Below the pieces are notes generated by a model. That model did no database searches and had not been told where the DNA came from. It worked only from the letters and a program-made list of their open reading frames with translations. From assembly GCF_013031355.1 (NCBI RefSeq), contig NZ_WPZO01000004.1:124001-188000 (forward strand): 64,000 nucleotides of DNA, given 5' to 3'. The translations under genes were made by a program, and so were the position numbers. Each line of letters starts with the position of its first letter. Position 1 is the stretch's first letter. Positions 16,764 to 26,112 of the stretch are shown piece by piece. This DNA comes from Ruegeria arenilitoris. GTDB lineage: Bacteria; Pseudomonadota; Alphaproteobacteria; Rhodobacterales; Rhodobacteraceae.

Positions 16764-17585
16764 GTGTATTATTTTAAGCGAAACCAGTCACTACTGGGCG
16801 GCGCGTTCACAACCGCCGAGCTTATTTTCCATGCCGTAGTGCGCAGCGTTCGATCGCAGCACAGCAACGCGGTGCTGGCTATAATTATCAACATCCTGCA
16901 GGTTCTGGCCCTTGTTGCGGTGTTTTACACGATCATGTCTTTCATGGGTCCGCGTATTGCCAGAATCCGCGGCGAGTTCATTCTTTACCTACTTTCTGGC
17001 GTGTTTTTGTTCGTAACGCATGTCAGGTCGGTCAGTTCAGTGGCGGGAGTCAGCACCGGGGGTAACCCGATGATGCTGCACTCGCCGATGAACATGATGG
17101 TCGTGCTGCTGTCGACTGCATTTGGCGCGCTTTACACGCAGATTGTCACGATCTTCGTCATTCTGTTCCTCTACAGTGTTGCGGTGGCGCCGATCGAGAT
17201 TCAGGATCCAGGCGGCGCGTTTGGCATGTTGATACTGTCCTGGTTTACCGGATGCTCCGTGGGCGTTGTGTTCATGGCCCTGAAACCGTGGTTGCCGACT
17301 GTTTCCACGATGCTGAAAAACGTCTACCGCCGTCTGAACATGATCTTTTCGGGAAAGATGTTTGTGGCAAATGCGCTCGGCGGTGCCACGCTGGCAATGT
17401 TTGCGTGGAACCCGCTGTTCCATATCATCGACCAGTGCCGGGGGTTCGTCTTCCGCAATTACTTTCCACGAAACACCAGTTGGGAATACGCGCTTTGGGT
17501 TGGGCTGGCCTTGCTGCTGATCGGGCTGCTGGGGATCTTTTTCTCGCGTGAGCACGTGTCACAAAGCTGGGATGCGCGTCGCTAG
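16764..17585 (+). CDS. ABC-2 type permease for polysaccharide export (KpsM/Wzm-like)
   Basis: A 273-aa integral membrane protein with about six hydrophobic helices, starting at GTG. The form is that of ABC-2 permeases that move finished capsule or O-antigen chains across the inner membrane. It is divergent from the cysQ operon, with 122 bp between the two starts. No cognate ATPase (KpsT-like) or periplasmic adaptor is in the window, so the rest of the export system must lie elsewhere. Its stop overlaps the end of convergent alkB by 4 bp. Substrate assignment rests on context. Confidence 0.75.
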   Translation: MYYFKRNQSLLGGAFTTAELIFHAVVRSVRSQHSNAVLAIIINILQVLALVAVFYTIMSFMGPRIARIRGEFILYLLSGVFLFVTHVRSVSSVAGVSTGGNPMMLHSPMNMMVVLLSTAFGALYTQIVTIFVILFLYSVAVAPIEIQDPGGAFGMLILSWFTGCSVGVVFMALKPWLPTVSTMLKNVYRRLNMIFSGKMFVANALGGATLAMFAWNPLFHIIDQCRGFVFRNYFPRNTSWEYALWVGLALLLIGLLGIFFSREHVSQSWDARR

Positions 17586-18184
17586 TTTGCCACGCGCAGG
17601 GTCAGGTTGATCCGGCCGCCCTTGGGCAACAGTTTCGAGGACCCGAACCGGATACGGTCGATCCCGTGATAGGTCAGCCGGGCAGGGCCGCCCATGATCA
17701 CCACATCGCCCGAGTTCAGCCAGATCGACTCGGTCTTGCCGCCGCGGGTCTGGTTGCCGATGCGAAACAGCGCGTCATCCCCCAATGAGATCGACAGCAC
17801 AGGCCAGGAAAAATCCGCCTCATCCTTGTCCTGATGCAGGCCCATCCGGGCGCCTTCGCCGTAATAGTTGATCAGACAGCAGTCGGGATCACGGTCGGGG
17901 CTGGCCAGTTCGCGCCAGATATCAAGGACCGGATCGGGGATCGCAGGCCAGTCCGCCCCTTTGGGGTGCTGTGGCTGATACCTGTACCCGGCCTTGTCCG
18001 TCACCCAGCCCAGCGACCCGGCCGAGGTCATGCGCACCGACATTTCCTTTCCCGATGGTGTCACCGGTCGGAACAAGGGGGCCGATTTCAGAATCGGGCG
18101 CAGCACTTCGATCAGCTGCGTCTGAGCTGCGCTATCCAGATAGCCTTTTCTGATATCAAAACCGCGCAAAAGCAGTCGCGCCAT
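17582..18184 (-). CDS. alkB: DNA repair dioxygenase AlkB
   Basis: A 200-aa Fe(II)/2-oxoglutarate dioxygenase that reverses alkyl lesions (1-meA, 3-meC) in DNA. Iron ligands H117-x-D119 (HQDKD) and H173 (YHGIDR) are present, and the 2OG-binding arginines lie in RINLTLR at the C terminus. Length matches the E. coli enzyme. Divergent from dnaK; its start is 212 bp from the dnaK start. No adaptive-response operator was recognised. Confidence 0.92.
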   Translation of the reverse strand: MARLLLRGFDIRKGYLDSAAQTQLIEVLRPILKSAPLFRPVTPSGKEMSVRMTSAGSLGWVTDKAGYRYQPQHPKGADWPAIPDPVLDIWRELASPDRDPDCCLINYYGEGARMGLHQDKDEADFSWPVLSISLGDDALFRIGNQTRGGKTESIWLNSGDVVIMGGPARLTYHGIDRIRFGSSKLLPKGGRINLTLRVAN

Positions 18185-18258
18185 TCAAGATTCCCCAATC
18201 CTTGCCAAAACCTTGCGAAAAAGGCCGCAGATTCCCGAAAACCTGCCTTTTACAACGC

Positions 18259-18290
18259 TTGCAGGCCTCTGATCCCGCCCTTATATACGC
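18259..18290 (+). promoter_or_regulatory. RpoH (sigma-32) heat-shock promoter of dnaK
   Basis: CTTG at 18259-18262, an 18-bp spacer, then CTTATAT at 18281-18287 and G at 18290. This fits the alphaproteobacterial RpoH consensus CTTG-N17/18-CYTATNTNNG at every specified base. It ends about 107 bp before the dnaK ATG, leaving a leader of roughly 100 nt. Confidence 0.75.
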
Positions 18291-18396
18291 CGGGACGCGC
18301 GATGGTGTAGGGCCGTTCGCGCATATCAGATCGGGGCCGGGTGCCATAACGGGTCCGGACCTCGGACATCGCCTTGAAGAGAAAGGGATTGAACAT

Positions 18397-20307
18397 ATGG
18401 GAAAAGTAATCGGGATTGACCTCGGAACCACCAACTCGTGCGTTGCGATCATGGACGGTTCGCAGCCGAAGGTTATCGAAAACGCCGAAGGGGCGCGGAC
18501 CACGCCCTCGATCGTCGCCTTCACAGAAGATGAGCGACTGGTCGGTCAGCCTGCAAAACGTCAGGCGGTCACCAACCCCGACAACACGATCTTTGGCGTC
18601 AAGCGTCTGATCGGTCGTCGTGTGGATGATGCAGAAGTCGAAAAAGACAAGAAAATGGTGCCGTACGCCATCGTCGATGGCGGCAATGGTGACGCGTGGG
18701 TTGAAGCCCGCGGTGAAAAGTACTCCCCAAGCCAGATCTCGGCCTTCACTCTGGGCAAGATGAAGGAAACCGCCGAGAGCTATCTGGGTGAGGAAGTCAC
18801 ACAGGCCGTCATCACCGTTCCGGCATATTTCAACGACGCACAGCGTCAGGCCACCAAAGACGCCGGTAAAATCGCCGGTCTGGAAGTGCTGCGGATCATC
18901 AACGAACCGACAGCTGCCGCTCTGGCCTATGGTCTGGATAAGGAAGAAACCCAAACCATCGCGGTCTATGACCTTGGTGGTGGTACTTTCGACGTGACCA
19001 TTCTGGAAATCGACGACGGCCTGTTCGAGGTCAAGTCGACCAACGGTGACACCTTCCTGGGTGGTGAAGACTTTGACATGCGCATCGTCAACTACCTGGC
19101 GGATGAGTTCAAAAAGGAACACGGTGTCGACCTGTCTGCCGACAAGATGGCTCTGCAGCGTCTGAAAGAAGCTGCTGAAAAAGCTAAGATCGAGCTGTCC
19201 TCGACCTCGCAAACCGAAATCAATCAGCCGTTCATCTCGATGGGGTCGAACGGTCAGCCGCTGCACATGGTCATGAAGCTGACCCGTGCCAAGCTGGAAT
19301 CGCTGGTGTCGGACCTGATCAAGAAGTCGATGAAGCCCTGTGCGGCCGCTCTGAAAGACGCCGGTCTGTCGGCTGCTGACGTGGACGAAGTTGTTCTGGT
19401 CGGTGGTATGACCCGGATGCCGAAAGTGATCGAAGAGGTCACCAAGTTCTTCGGTAAAGAGCCGCACAAGGGTGTGAACCCGGACGAAGTGGTTGCCATG
19501 GGCGCCGCCATTCAGGCCGGCGTTCTGCAGGGCGACGTCAAAGACGTGGTTCTGCTGGACGTGACCCCGCTGTCGCTGGGTATCGAAACCCTGGGTGGCG
19601 TGTTCACCCGCCTGATCGACCGGAACACCACGATCCCGACCAAAAAGTCTCAGGTCTTCTCGACCGCCGAGGACAACCAGAACGCCGTAACCATCCGCGT
19701 GTTCCAGGGTGAGCGTGAAATGGCTGCGGACAACAAGATCCTTGGTCAGTTCAACCTTGAAGATATCCCGCCCGCACCGCGCGGTATGCCTCAGATCGAG
19801 GTGACCTTCGACATCGACGCCAACGGCATTGTCTCGGTTTCGGCCAAGGACAAAGGCACTGGCAAAGAGCAGAAGATCACCATCCAGGCCTCGGGCGGTC
19901 TGTCGGACGACGATATCGAAAAGATGGTCAAGGACGCCGAAGAGAACGCGGAAGCCGACAAGGAACGCCGCGAGCTGGTCGACGCCAAGAACCAGGCGGA
20001 AAGCCTCATCCACTCGACCGAGAAGTCGATGGAAGAGCATGCCGACAAGGTCGACCCGACCACCATCGAAGCCATCGAACTGGCGATTGCCGCGCTGAAA
20101 GACGAGCTGGAAACCGAAAATGCCGACAAGATCAAGTCCGGCATCCAGAACGTCACCGAAGCGGCCATGAAGCTGGGTGAGGCCATCTACAAGGCGCAAG
20201 CCGAAGAGGCCGAGGATGAGCCTGCGGCGGCAGATGCCGCTCCGGCCGGTGACGACGACATCGTCGATGCCGAGTTCGAAGATCTGGACGACGACAAGCG
20301 TAACTAA
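18397..20307 (+). CDS. dnaK: Molecular chaperone DnaK (Hsp70)
   Basis: A 636-aa cytoplasmic ATP-driven chaperone working with DnaJ and GrpE. It starts [11 protein letters not shown] (phosphate loop), has the [13 protein letters not shown] second phosphate segment and the linker [12 protein letters not shown], and ends in an acidic tail ([15 protein letters not shown]) typical of bacterial DnaK. I start at ATG 18397, preceded by AAAGGGA; an open frame upstream to 18202 is leader, not protein, because the Hsp70 N terminus is fixed. dnaJ follows 74 nt later. Heat-inducible through the RpoH promoter upstream. Confidence 0.98.
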   Translation: MGKVIGIDLGTTNSCVAIMDGSQPKVIENAEGARTTPSIVAFTEDERLVGQPAKRQAVTNPDNTIFGVKRLIGRRVDDAEVEKDKKMVPYAIVDGGNGDAWVEARGEKYSPSQISAFTLGKMKETAESYLGEEVTQAVITVPAYFNDAQRQATKDAGKIAGLEVLRIINEPTAAALAYGLDKEETQTIAVYDLGGGTFDVTILEIDDGLFEVKSTNGDTFLGGEDFDMRIVNYLADEFKKEHGVDLSADKMALQRLKEAAEKAKIELSSTSQTEINQPFISMGSNGQPLHMVMKLTRAKLESLVSDLIKKSMKPCAAALKDAGLSAADVDEVVLVGGMTRMPKVIEEVTKFFGKEPHKGVNPDEVVAMGAAIQAGVLQGDVKDVVLLDVTPLSLGIETLGGVFTRLIDRNTTIPTKKSQVFSTAEDNQNAVTIRVFQGEREMAADNKILGQFNLEDIPPAPRGMPQIEVTFDIDANGIVSVSAKDKGTGKEQKITIQASGGLSDDDIEKMVKDAEENAEADKERRELVDAKNQAESLIHSTEKSMEEHADKVDPTTIEAIELAIAALKDELETENADKIKSGIQNVTEAAMKLGEAIYKAQAEEAEDEPAAADAAPAGDDDIVDAEFEDLDDDKRN

Positions 20308-20325
20308 CGGGTAACCGGGCCAATG

Positions 20326-20354
20326 CGGGCCGGTCCGGTTGCCGGGCCGGCCCG
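20326..20354 (+). promoter_or_regulatory. GC-rich intercistronic hairpin between dnaK and dnaJ
   Basis: CGGGCCGG (20326-20333) pairs with CCGGCCCG (20347-20354), with a nested CCGG/CCGG stem (20335-20338 with 20342-20345) around TTG. No T run follows. Such hairpins commonly lower downstream expression or protect the upstream message, matching the need for more DnaK than DnaJ. Confidence 0.6.
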
Positions 20355-20381
20355 ATTACGTTGAGGCAGAAGGAAACACTG

Positions 20382-21533
20382 ATGTCAAAACGCGACTACT
20401 ATGATGTGCTCGGCGTAGCTAAGGGCGCATCGGCGGACGAGATCAAGAAGGGCTTTCGCAAGAAGGCCAAGGAATTGCATCCTGACCGCAACAAGGACAA
20501 CCCGGACGCCGAGGCCCAGTTCAAGGAAGCGAACGAAGCCTATGACGTTTTGAAGGACGCCGACCGCAAGGCTGCCTACGATCGATTTGGTCATGCCGCT
20601 TTTGAAAATGGCATGGGTGGCGGTGGCCGTCCGGGAGGCGGTTTTGGTCAGGGCGATTTCTCCAGCGCGTTTTCGGATGTGTTCGACGATCTGTTCGGCG
20701 ATTTCATGGGCGGTCAGCGCGGCGGTGCCGGTGGCGGCCGTCGTGCCGCGCGCGGGTCCGACCTGCGGTATAACCTGCGTGTGTCGCTGGAAGAGGCGTT
20801 TTCGGGCCTGCAGAAAACCATCAGCGTTCCCGCTGCCGTGGCCTGTTCGGCCTGCGACGGCTCGGGTGCCGAAGGAGGCGTGGAGCCGACCACCTGTCCG
20901 ACTTGCTCAGGCATGGGCAAGGTTCGCGCGCAGCAAGGTTTCTTTACCGTTGAACGTACCTGTCCCACCTGTTCGGGTCTGGGCCAGATCATCAAGAATC
21001 CCTGTAAATCCTGCGGTGGTGCAGGCCGCGTGGAAAAAGAACGCGCTCTGTCCGTGAACATCCCCGCAGGTGTCGAAACCGGAACCCGAATCCGTCTGGC
21101 GGGTGAGGGTGAGGCCGGGATGCGCGGCGGCCCTCCGGGTGATCTCTATATCTTTGTCGAAGTGTCGGATCACAAACTGTTTGAACGCGACAGCGTGAAC
21201 CTCTATTGCCGCGTGCCGGTCAGCATGGCCAAGGCCGCACTGGGCGGATCGATCGAAGTGCCCACCATCGACGGTGGACGCGGTCGCGTGCAGATTCCAG
21301 CCGGCAGCCAGTCGGGTCGTCAGATGCGTCTGCGCGGCAAGGGTATGCCTGCCCTGCGTGGTGGTGGCGTCGGGGACATGTTCATCGAACTGGCCGTGGA
21401 AACCCCAGTCAACCTGACCAGTCGCCAGAAAGAACTGCTGAAAGAGTTCGATGATTTGGGTGAAGATAACCATCCAGAATCAAAAAGCTTTTTCTCATCC
21501 GTCAAATCCTTCTGGGATGGGATGAAAGGCTAA
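20382..21533 (+). CDS. dnaJ: Chaperone DnaJ (Hsp40)
   Basis: A 383-aa type I J-protein that delivers clients to DnaK and stimulates its ATPase. J domain residues 1-70 with HPD at 33-35; Gly-rich linker about 75-125; four zinc repeats ([32 protein letters not shown]) between about 148 and 220; then C-terminal substrate domains. Start ATG 20382 with AGGAAA upstream; an in-frame ATG at 20361 is less likely. Followed by an intrinsic terminator. Confidence 0.97.
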   Translation: MSKRDYYDVLGVAKGASADEIKKGFRKKAKELHPDRNKDNPDAEAQFKEANEAYDVLKDADRKAAYDRFGHAAFENGMGGGGRPGGGFGQGDFSSAFSDVFDDLFGDFMGGQRGGAGGGRRAARGSDLRYNLRVSLEEAFSGLQKTISVPAAVACSACDGSGAEGGVEPTTCPTCSGMGKVRAQQGFFTVERTCPTCSGLGQIIKNPCKSCGGAGRVEKERALSVNIPAGVETGTRIRLAGEGEAGMRGGPPGDLYIFVEVSDHKLFERDSVNLYCRVPVSMAKAALGGSIEVPTIDGGRGRVQIPAGSQSGRQMRLRGKGMPALRGGGVGDMFIELAVETPVNLTSRQKELLKEFDDLGEDNHPESKSFFSSVKSFWDGMKG

Positions 21534-21562
21534 AGCCTTATCACCAAAAGAAGCTAAGATTG

Positions 21563-21588
21563 AGCCGGCCCCCAGAGGCCGGCTTTTT
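21563..21588 (+). terminator. Intrinsic terminator of dnaK-dnaJ
   Basis: AGCCGGCC (21563-21570) pairs with GGCCGGCT (21577-21584), 8 bp with a 6-nt loop, followed by TTTTT (21584-21588). It lies 30 nt after the dnaJ stop. Confidence 0.85.
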
Positions 21589-21670
21589 CATTCCATAAGT
21601 CCAGTTTGACCATCGACTGCGCCAAAATTGGCCCTTGATTCCCCTGCCAACCCTTGAGATTGTCCGCCCA

Positions 21671-21760
21671 ACCGTTGGGGTGCCCCGATCAAGGGGCTGA
21701 GAGGCGTGAATGCGCTAACCCATCGAACCTGATCCGGGCAATACCGGCGTAGGGAACGGT
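21671..21760 (+). ncRNA. TPP riboswitch (THI element)
   Basis: The aptamer core is clear: GGGGTGCC (21677 on), GGGGCTGAGAGG (21693 on), then ACCCATCGAACCTGATCC and the CCGGCGTAGGGAA block to 21756. P1 closes by ACCGT (21671-21675) with ACGGT (21756-21760). It precedes thiD and the whole thiamin operon. When thiamin pyrophosphate is bound, expression should fall. Confidence 0.95.
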
Positions 21761-21789
21761 CGTATACATTACAGACGTTTTCCTTGCTG

Positions 21790-21815
21790 CGTTGCCCATT
21801 GATGATGGAGCAACG
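21790..21815 (+). promoter_or_regulatory. Ribosome-binding-site sequestering hairpin of the TPP riboswitch
   Basis: CGTTGC (21790-21795) pairs with GCAACG (21810-21815), continued by CCAT (21796-21799) with ATGG (21805-21808) and one bulged A. The thiD Shine-Dalgarno GGAG (21807-21810) lies inside the 3' arm, 7 nt before the ATG. This is the layout of a translational expression platform; no T run suggests termination. Confidence 0.72.
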
Positions 21816-21817
21816 AT

Positions 21818-22621
21818 ATGGCGCATATTGCCCTGACTATTGCGGGCTCGGACAGCGGCGGTGGGGCCGGGATACAGGCGGATCTCAAGGCGATGTCCGC
21901 TTTGGGTGTATATGGCGCCAGTGTGATCACGGCGGTGACGGCGCAGAACACCCGGGCCGTGACGGCAGTGCATGGGATACCGCTGGATGTGGTTTCCGCC
22001 CAGATCGAGGCGGTACTGACCGATCTGGATGTCGGCGCGATCAAGATCGGGATGTTGGCGAACCCGGAGATTATTCAGGCGGTCGCGGATGCCATTGCCG
22101 GGTTCGATGGCCCGGTTGTGCTGGACCCGGTGATGATTGCCAAATCCGGTGATGCGTTGCTGGCGCAGGATGCAGTGCTGACTTTACGCGACATCCTTCT
22201 GCCTCGCGCCACCGTATTGACCCCTAACCTGCCGGAAGCAGCCTGTTTGCTAGGAGCTACTGAAGCTGAAACCCCCGACCAGATGATTGCACAGGGGCTT
22301 GCCTTGTGCGGGTTGGGCGCAGGATCGGTGTTGATGAAAGGGGGGCATGGCCGCGGGACTGTCTGCCATGATCTGCTGGTTGATGCTTCTGGTCTGGTGG
22401 CCGAGTTCACCGCCCCCCGACGCGAGACGCGGAACACGCATGGCACCGGGTGCACCTTGTCTTCGTCGATTGCAGCCGGGCTTGCGCTGGGCCTCGACCT
22501 GACCGATGCCGTCGCGCAGGCGCATGAGTACCTGCAAGGGGCCATCGCCTTGGCGGACGGTTTGATGATCGGGCAGGGGCACGGGCCGGTGCATCACTTC
22601 CATCGGGTTTGGCCCGCGTGA
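21818..22621 (+). CDS. thiD: Hydroxymethylpyrimidine/phosphomethylpyrimidine kinase
   Basis: A 267-aa ribokinase-fold enzyme phosphorylating HMP to HMP-P and HMP-PP for thiamin synthesis. IAGSDSGGGAGIQADLK at the N terminus and GTGCTLSSSIAAGLA near the C terminus (anion hole and catalytic region) are textbook ThiD. First gene of the ten-gene thiamin operon, directly under the TPP riboswitch. Its last bases overlap thiO. Confidence 0.95.
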   Translation: MAHIALTIAGSDSGGGAGIQADLKAMSALGVYGASVITAVTAQNTRAVTAVHGIPLDVVSAQIEAVLTDLDVGAIKIGMLANPEIIQAVADAIAGFDGPVVLDPVMIAKSGDALLAQDAVLTLRDILLPRATVLTPNLPEAACLLGATEAETPDQMIAQGLALCGLGAGSVLMKGGHGRGTVCHDLLVDASGLVAEFTAPRRETRNTHGTGCTLSSSIAAGLALGLDLTDAVAQAHEYLQGAIALADGLMIGQGHGPVHHFHRVWPA

Positions 22622-23595
22622 CGGTCTGGTCGGTCATAGGGTCCGGCGTGGCCGGTTTGGCCGTCGCCAGCGAACTTGTTTCGCGCGGTGCCAAGGTTCA
22701 GGTGTTCGACCCCGCCGGCCCTCCGGGTCCACACGGGTGTTCGTGGTGGGCGGGCGGTATGCTGGCACCATGGTGTGAGTATGAAAACGCCGAGGAACCG
22801 GTGTTGCGCTTGGGTCAGATTGCGCTGGACTGGTGGGCAGCGCGCACTCGGGTAGAACGGCGGGGTACGCTGGTCGTGGCCAACCCGCGCGACCTGCCCG
22901 ATCTACGCCGGTTTGCGCGACGGACCGATGGGTACAGTGAAGTTGATCGGTCCAAAATTGCTGAATTAGAGCCTGATCTACACAGGTTCACCAAGGGTCT
23001 CCATTTCATGAATGAAGCCCATCTGAATCCACGCCAAGCTTTGCGGGACCTCTATAAGCAACTGCTGGACCAAGGCGTAGAAATCCACCGAAAACTGGCT
23101 CCATCGCGGTTGGAAAATGCGATCGACTGCCGGGGTTTACACGCTCGCGAAGTGCTGCACGATCTGCGCGGCGTGAAGGGTGAGATGTTGGTGATCCGTT
23201 GCCCGGACGTGACCCTGACCCGGCCTGTGCGGCTGCTGCACCCAAGGATGCCGCTCTACATCGTTCCGCGCGGGGACGGCATCTACATGCTGGGCGCGAC
23301 GATGATCGAAAGCGAAGACAGCAGCCGCATCACCGCGCGCTCGATGCTGGAACTGCTCAGCGCAGCCTATGCGCTGAACCCCGCGTTCGGAGAGGCCGAA
23401 GTGATTGAGATCGGCGTCGATCTACGCCCGGCCTTTCCCGATAACCTGCCGCGCATCCGGCGGCTGGGGCACACGATCTATGCCAATGGCCTCTATCGCC
23501 ACGGCTATCTGCTGGCCCCGGCGCTGGCGCAGGGCGTGGCGGATCTGGCGCTGGACAACAAACATTCGGAGATGGTCGATGAAGATCGTGCTTAA
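22618..23595 (+). CDS. thiO: Glycine oxidase ThiO
   Basis: A 325-aa FAD-dependent amine oxidase that makes dehydroglycine for thiazole formation. The Rossmann motif GSGVAGLAVASEL opens the protein; GGMLAPW near 43-49 and the C-terminal NGLYRHGYLLAPAL segment fit ThiO/DAO enzymes. I start at GTG 22618, overlapping the thiD stop (GTGA); TTG 22609 is also in frame. Using ThiO rather than ThiH means the route needs oxygen. Confidence 0.9.
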   Translation: MTVWSVIGSGVAGLAVASELVSRGAKVQVFDPAGPPGPHGCSWWAGGMLAPWCEYENAEEPVLRLGQIALDWWAARTRVERRGTLVVANPRDLPDLRRFARRTDGYSEVDRSKIAELEPDLHRFTKGLHFMNEAHLNPRQALRDLYKQLLDQGVEIHRKLAPSRLENAIDCRGLHAREVLHDLRGVKGEMLVIRCPDVTLTRPVRLLHPRMPLYIVPRGDGIYMLGATMIESEDSSRITARSMLELLSAAYALNPAFGEAEVIEIGVDLRPAFPDNLPRIRRLGHTIYANGLYRHGYLLAPALAQGVADLALDNKHSEMVDEDRA

Positions 23596-23773
23596 TGGTG
23601 AACCGCGCGAGGTACGCGCCCAAACCCTCTCGGACCTGTTGGTCGAATGCGGAATCTCGGGACGGGTAGCGACGGCCGTGAACGAGGATTTCGTGCCTTC
23701 GGGTCTGCGCATTGCCCACACACTGGCCGACGGCGATCGGATCGAAGTTGTCGCGCCGATGCAGGGGGGCTGA
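23579..23773 (+). CDS. thiS: Sulfur carrier protein ThiS
   Basis: A 64-aa beta-grasp protein ending in the invariant Gly-Gly (APMQGG), whose C terminus is adenylated by ThiF and thiocarboxylated to deliver sulfur to thiazole. It begins at ATG 23579 inside the last codons of thiO (17-bp overlap) and ends 2 nt before thiG. Confidence 0.95.
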   Translation: MKIVLNGEPREVRAQTLSDLLVECGISGRVATAVNEDFVPSGLRIAHTLADGDRIEVVAPMQGG

Positions 23774-23775
23774 AG

Positions 23776-24540
23776 ATGAAGACTTTCTACGGCACCTCTC
23801 TGCCCAATCCGCTGATGCTGGGTACGGCGCAATATCCCAGCCCTGCGATCCTGGAACAGGCGTTTCGGGACAGCGGTGCCGGGGTGGCCACCGTGTCGCT
23901 GCGGCGTGAATCTGGTGCGGGTCAGACATTCTGGCAGATGGTCCGCGAGTTGGGCGTGATGGTCCTGCCGAACACAGCCGGGTGCCATACGGTCAAAGAG
24001 GCCGTGACCACCGCCCATATGGCGCGTGAGGTGTTCGATACAAAATGGATCAAGCTGGAACTGATCGGCCACACCGACAGCCTGCAGCCGGATGTGTTCC
24101 AACTGGTCGAGGCCGCACGCGTCCTGACCGAGGACGGGTTTCAGGTGTTTCCTTACACCACCGATGACCTGATCGTGGGCGAACGTCTGCTGGCGGCGGG
24201 GTGTGAGGTATTGATGCCCTGGGGCGCCCCAATTGGATCGGGGCGCGGACTGAACAACGCATATGCTCTACGCGCGATGCGGGCCGAATTCCCGGATGTG
24301 CCGCTGGTGATCGACGCTGGGATCGGTTTGCCCAGCCACGCGGCGCAGGCGATGGAGCTGGGCTATGACGCGGTTCTGCTGAATACCGCCGTGGCGCGGG
24401 CGGGCGATCCGGCGGCGATGGCCAAGGCGATGATGCTGGCGATTGAAGCCGGACAATTGGCCCATCAGGCCGACCCGATTGAGGCACGCGATATGGCCGA
24501 AGCTTCAACACCGGTGATCGGAAAGGCGTTTCTGTCATGA
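23776..24540 (+). CDS. thiG: Thiazole synthase ThiG
   Basis: A 254-aa TIM-barrel enzyme that condenses DXP, dehydroglycine and ThiS thiocarboxylate to the thiazole phosphate. The Schiff-base lysine is K93 in WIKLELIG. Phosphate-binding segments [11 protein letters not shown] and [12 protein letters not shown] are present. Start ATG 23776 follows the thiS stop by 2 nt. Confidence 0.95.
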   Translation: MKTFYGTSLPNPLMLGTAQYPSPAILEQAFRDSGAGVATVSLRRESGAGQTFWQMVRELGVMVLPNTAGCHTVKEAVTTAHMAREVFDTKWIKLELIGHTDSLQPDVFQLVEAARVLTEDGFQVFPYTTDDLIVGERLLAAGCEVLMPWGAPIGSGRGLNNAYALRAMRAEFPDVPLVIDAGIGLPSHAAQAMELGYDAVLLNTAVARAGDPAAMAKAMMLAIEAGQLAHQADPIEARDMAEASTPVIGKAFLS

Positions 24541-25133
24541 TCCTCGACCGGTTTTACCCGATTTTCGACCATTCGGACTGGCTGAGCCGAATGCTTCCCT
24601 TGGGTGTGAAACTTGTGCAGTTGCGGATCAAGGATCAGCCCGATGCAGTGGTGCGCGAACAGATTGCCCTGTCGCGCGATCTCTGCCGTCAGCATGGCGC
24701 GGTTCTGGTGATCAACGACTATTGGCAGGCTGCGATTGAGGCGGGGTGCGACTGGATTCACCTCGGGCAGGAGGATCTGGATGAGGTTGATCTGAAGGCT
24801 ATCCGCAAGGCGGGGCTGAAACTGGGCGTTTCGACTCACGATGACGATGAATTGGAGCGGGTCCTGGAGATGGACCCGGACTATGTGGCGCTGGGGCCGG
24901 TCTATCCGACAATCCTGAAGAAGATGAAGTGGGAGCAGCAGGGCTTGCCTCGCGTCACCGAATGGAAGGCGCGGGTGGGGGATATCCCTCTGGTCGGCAT
25001 TGGCGGGATGAGTGTTGAACGCGCGCCGGGCGTGTTGCAGGCGGGGGCTGATATCGTCTCGGTCGTCACCGACATCACGCTGAATGCCGGCCCCGAGGCC
25101 CGCGTGCGCGAATGGATCGAGGTCACGCGATGA
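24537..25133 (+). CDS. thiE: Thiamine phosphate synthase
   Basis: A 198-aa TIM-barrel enzyme joining HMP-PP and thiazole phosphate. [10 protein letters not shown] near 24-33, the WIHLGQEDL segment and VGIGGM near the C-terminal phosphate site are typical. ATGA overlaps at both ends, with thiG and thiF, show tight coupling. Confidence 0.93.
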   Translation: MILDRFYPIFDHSDWLSRMLPLGVKLVQLRIKDQPDAVVREQIALSRDLCRQHGAVLVINDYWQAAIEAGCDWIHLGQEDLDEVDLKAIRKAGLKLGVSTHDDDELERVLEMDPDYVALGPVYPTILKKMKWEQQGLPRVTEWKARVGDIPLVGIGGMSVERAPGVLQAGADIVSVVTDITLNAGPEARVREWIEVTR

Positions 25134-26092
25134 ACCGCTATACCCGCCAGATGATCCTGCCCGAGGTGGGTGCAGAGGGGCAGGCCCGCTTGTCCGCCGC
25201 GAAGGTTCTGGTGGTGGGCGCGGGCGGGCTGGCCGCTCCGGCGCTGCCGCTGTTGGCCGGGGCTGGGGTGGGGCAGTTGACGATCATGGACCGCGATCAT
25301 GTTGCCCTGTCGAACCTGCATCGGCAGACGTTTTTTACTGAGGCAGATTGTGGGCGCCCAAAGGCGGAGGTCGCGGCGGATCGTTGCCGGGGCTTAAATA
25401 GTGATGTCAGGATTTTCGCAAAAAAACAGGCTCTAACAAACGACAATGTGGCTGAGTTTGTCGAACAGGCAGACTTGGTCCTAGATTGCGCCGACAGCTA
25501 CGCGGCCAGCTATACCCTGTCGGACACCTGTTTCGAATTGGGTAAGCCGCTGATTTCAGCATCCGTGTTGGGGTTGTCGGGCTACGTCGGCAGCTTTTGC
25601 GGCAGCGCGCCCTCCCTGCGGGCGGTGTTCCCGGACGCACCTGACAGCGGCGCTAGCTGCGCAACCGCTGGGGTGTTGGGTCCGGTCGTTGGAATGATCG
25701 GAGCGATGCAGGCGCAGATGGCGCTGAACCTGATCCTCGGCCTTCAGCCCTCCCCGCTGGGACAGATTGTACAGGTCGATGCGCGCACCTTCCGCAGCAC
25801 CACGTTCCGCTTTGACGAGGCCCCGGAACCAGATCGGTACTTCCCCTTTGTTTCGGCCAATCAATTGACCGAGGACGATCTGATCATCGAGCTGCGCAGC
25901 ACGGATGAGGCACCCGGTTCCATTCATCCCAATGCCCGGCGCGCATCGACGGACACTCTTAGAAAAGACCCTAAAAAAGGGAAAAGACTGGCGCTTTGTT
26001 GCGCCACCGGCCTGCGCGCCTGGCGGGCCGCGGAAGAACTGCAACCGGATTGGCCGGGCGAGATCGTCCTTGTCGCGGCGTCAACCTCGTGA
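25130..26092 (+). CDS. thiF: ThiF-type adenylyltransferase with C-terminal rhodanese domain
   Basis: A 320-aa E1-like enzyme that adenylates the ThiS C terminus. ATP loop GAGGLA at 30-35, D54, N62/R65 and K78 are in place, and the catalytic cysteine lies in SCATAGVLGP. The zinc CxxC usually found before FPD is missing (APSLRAVFPD), so the structural zinc is probably absent. Residues from about 250 form a rhodanese-like domain (LIIELRSTDEAPGSIHPNA, then active loop CCATGLRAW), comparable to MOCS3/Uba4 fusions, so one protein might both activate ThiS and hand over sulfur. Start ATG 25130 overlaps thiE by ATGA. Confidence 0.9.
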   Translation: MNRYTRQMILPEVGAEGQARLSAAKVLVVGAGGLAAPALPLLAGAGVGQLTIMDRDHVALSNLHRQTFFTEADCGRPKAEVAADRCRGLNSDVRIFAKKQALTNDNVAEFVEQADLVLDCADSYAASYTLSDTCFELGKPLISASVLGLSGYVGSFCGSAPSLRAVFPDAPDSGASCATAGVLGPVVGMIGAMQAQMALNLILGLQPSPLGQIVQVDARTFRSTTFRFDEAPEPDRYFPFVSANQLTEDDLIIELRSTDEAPGSIHPNARRASTDTLRKDPKKGKRLALCCATGLRAWRAAEELQPDWPGEIVLVAASTS

Positions 26093-26112
26093 GTGAAAAG
26101 GAAACGCGAGAC

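Noticed and set aside
18250..20199. A 649-codon open frame antisense to dnaK
   Set aside because: dnaK is certain, and the antisense frame has low-complexity FD/LV/GH-rich sequence typical of shadow frames.
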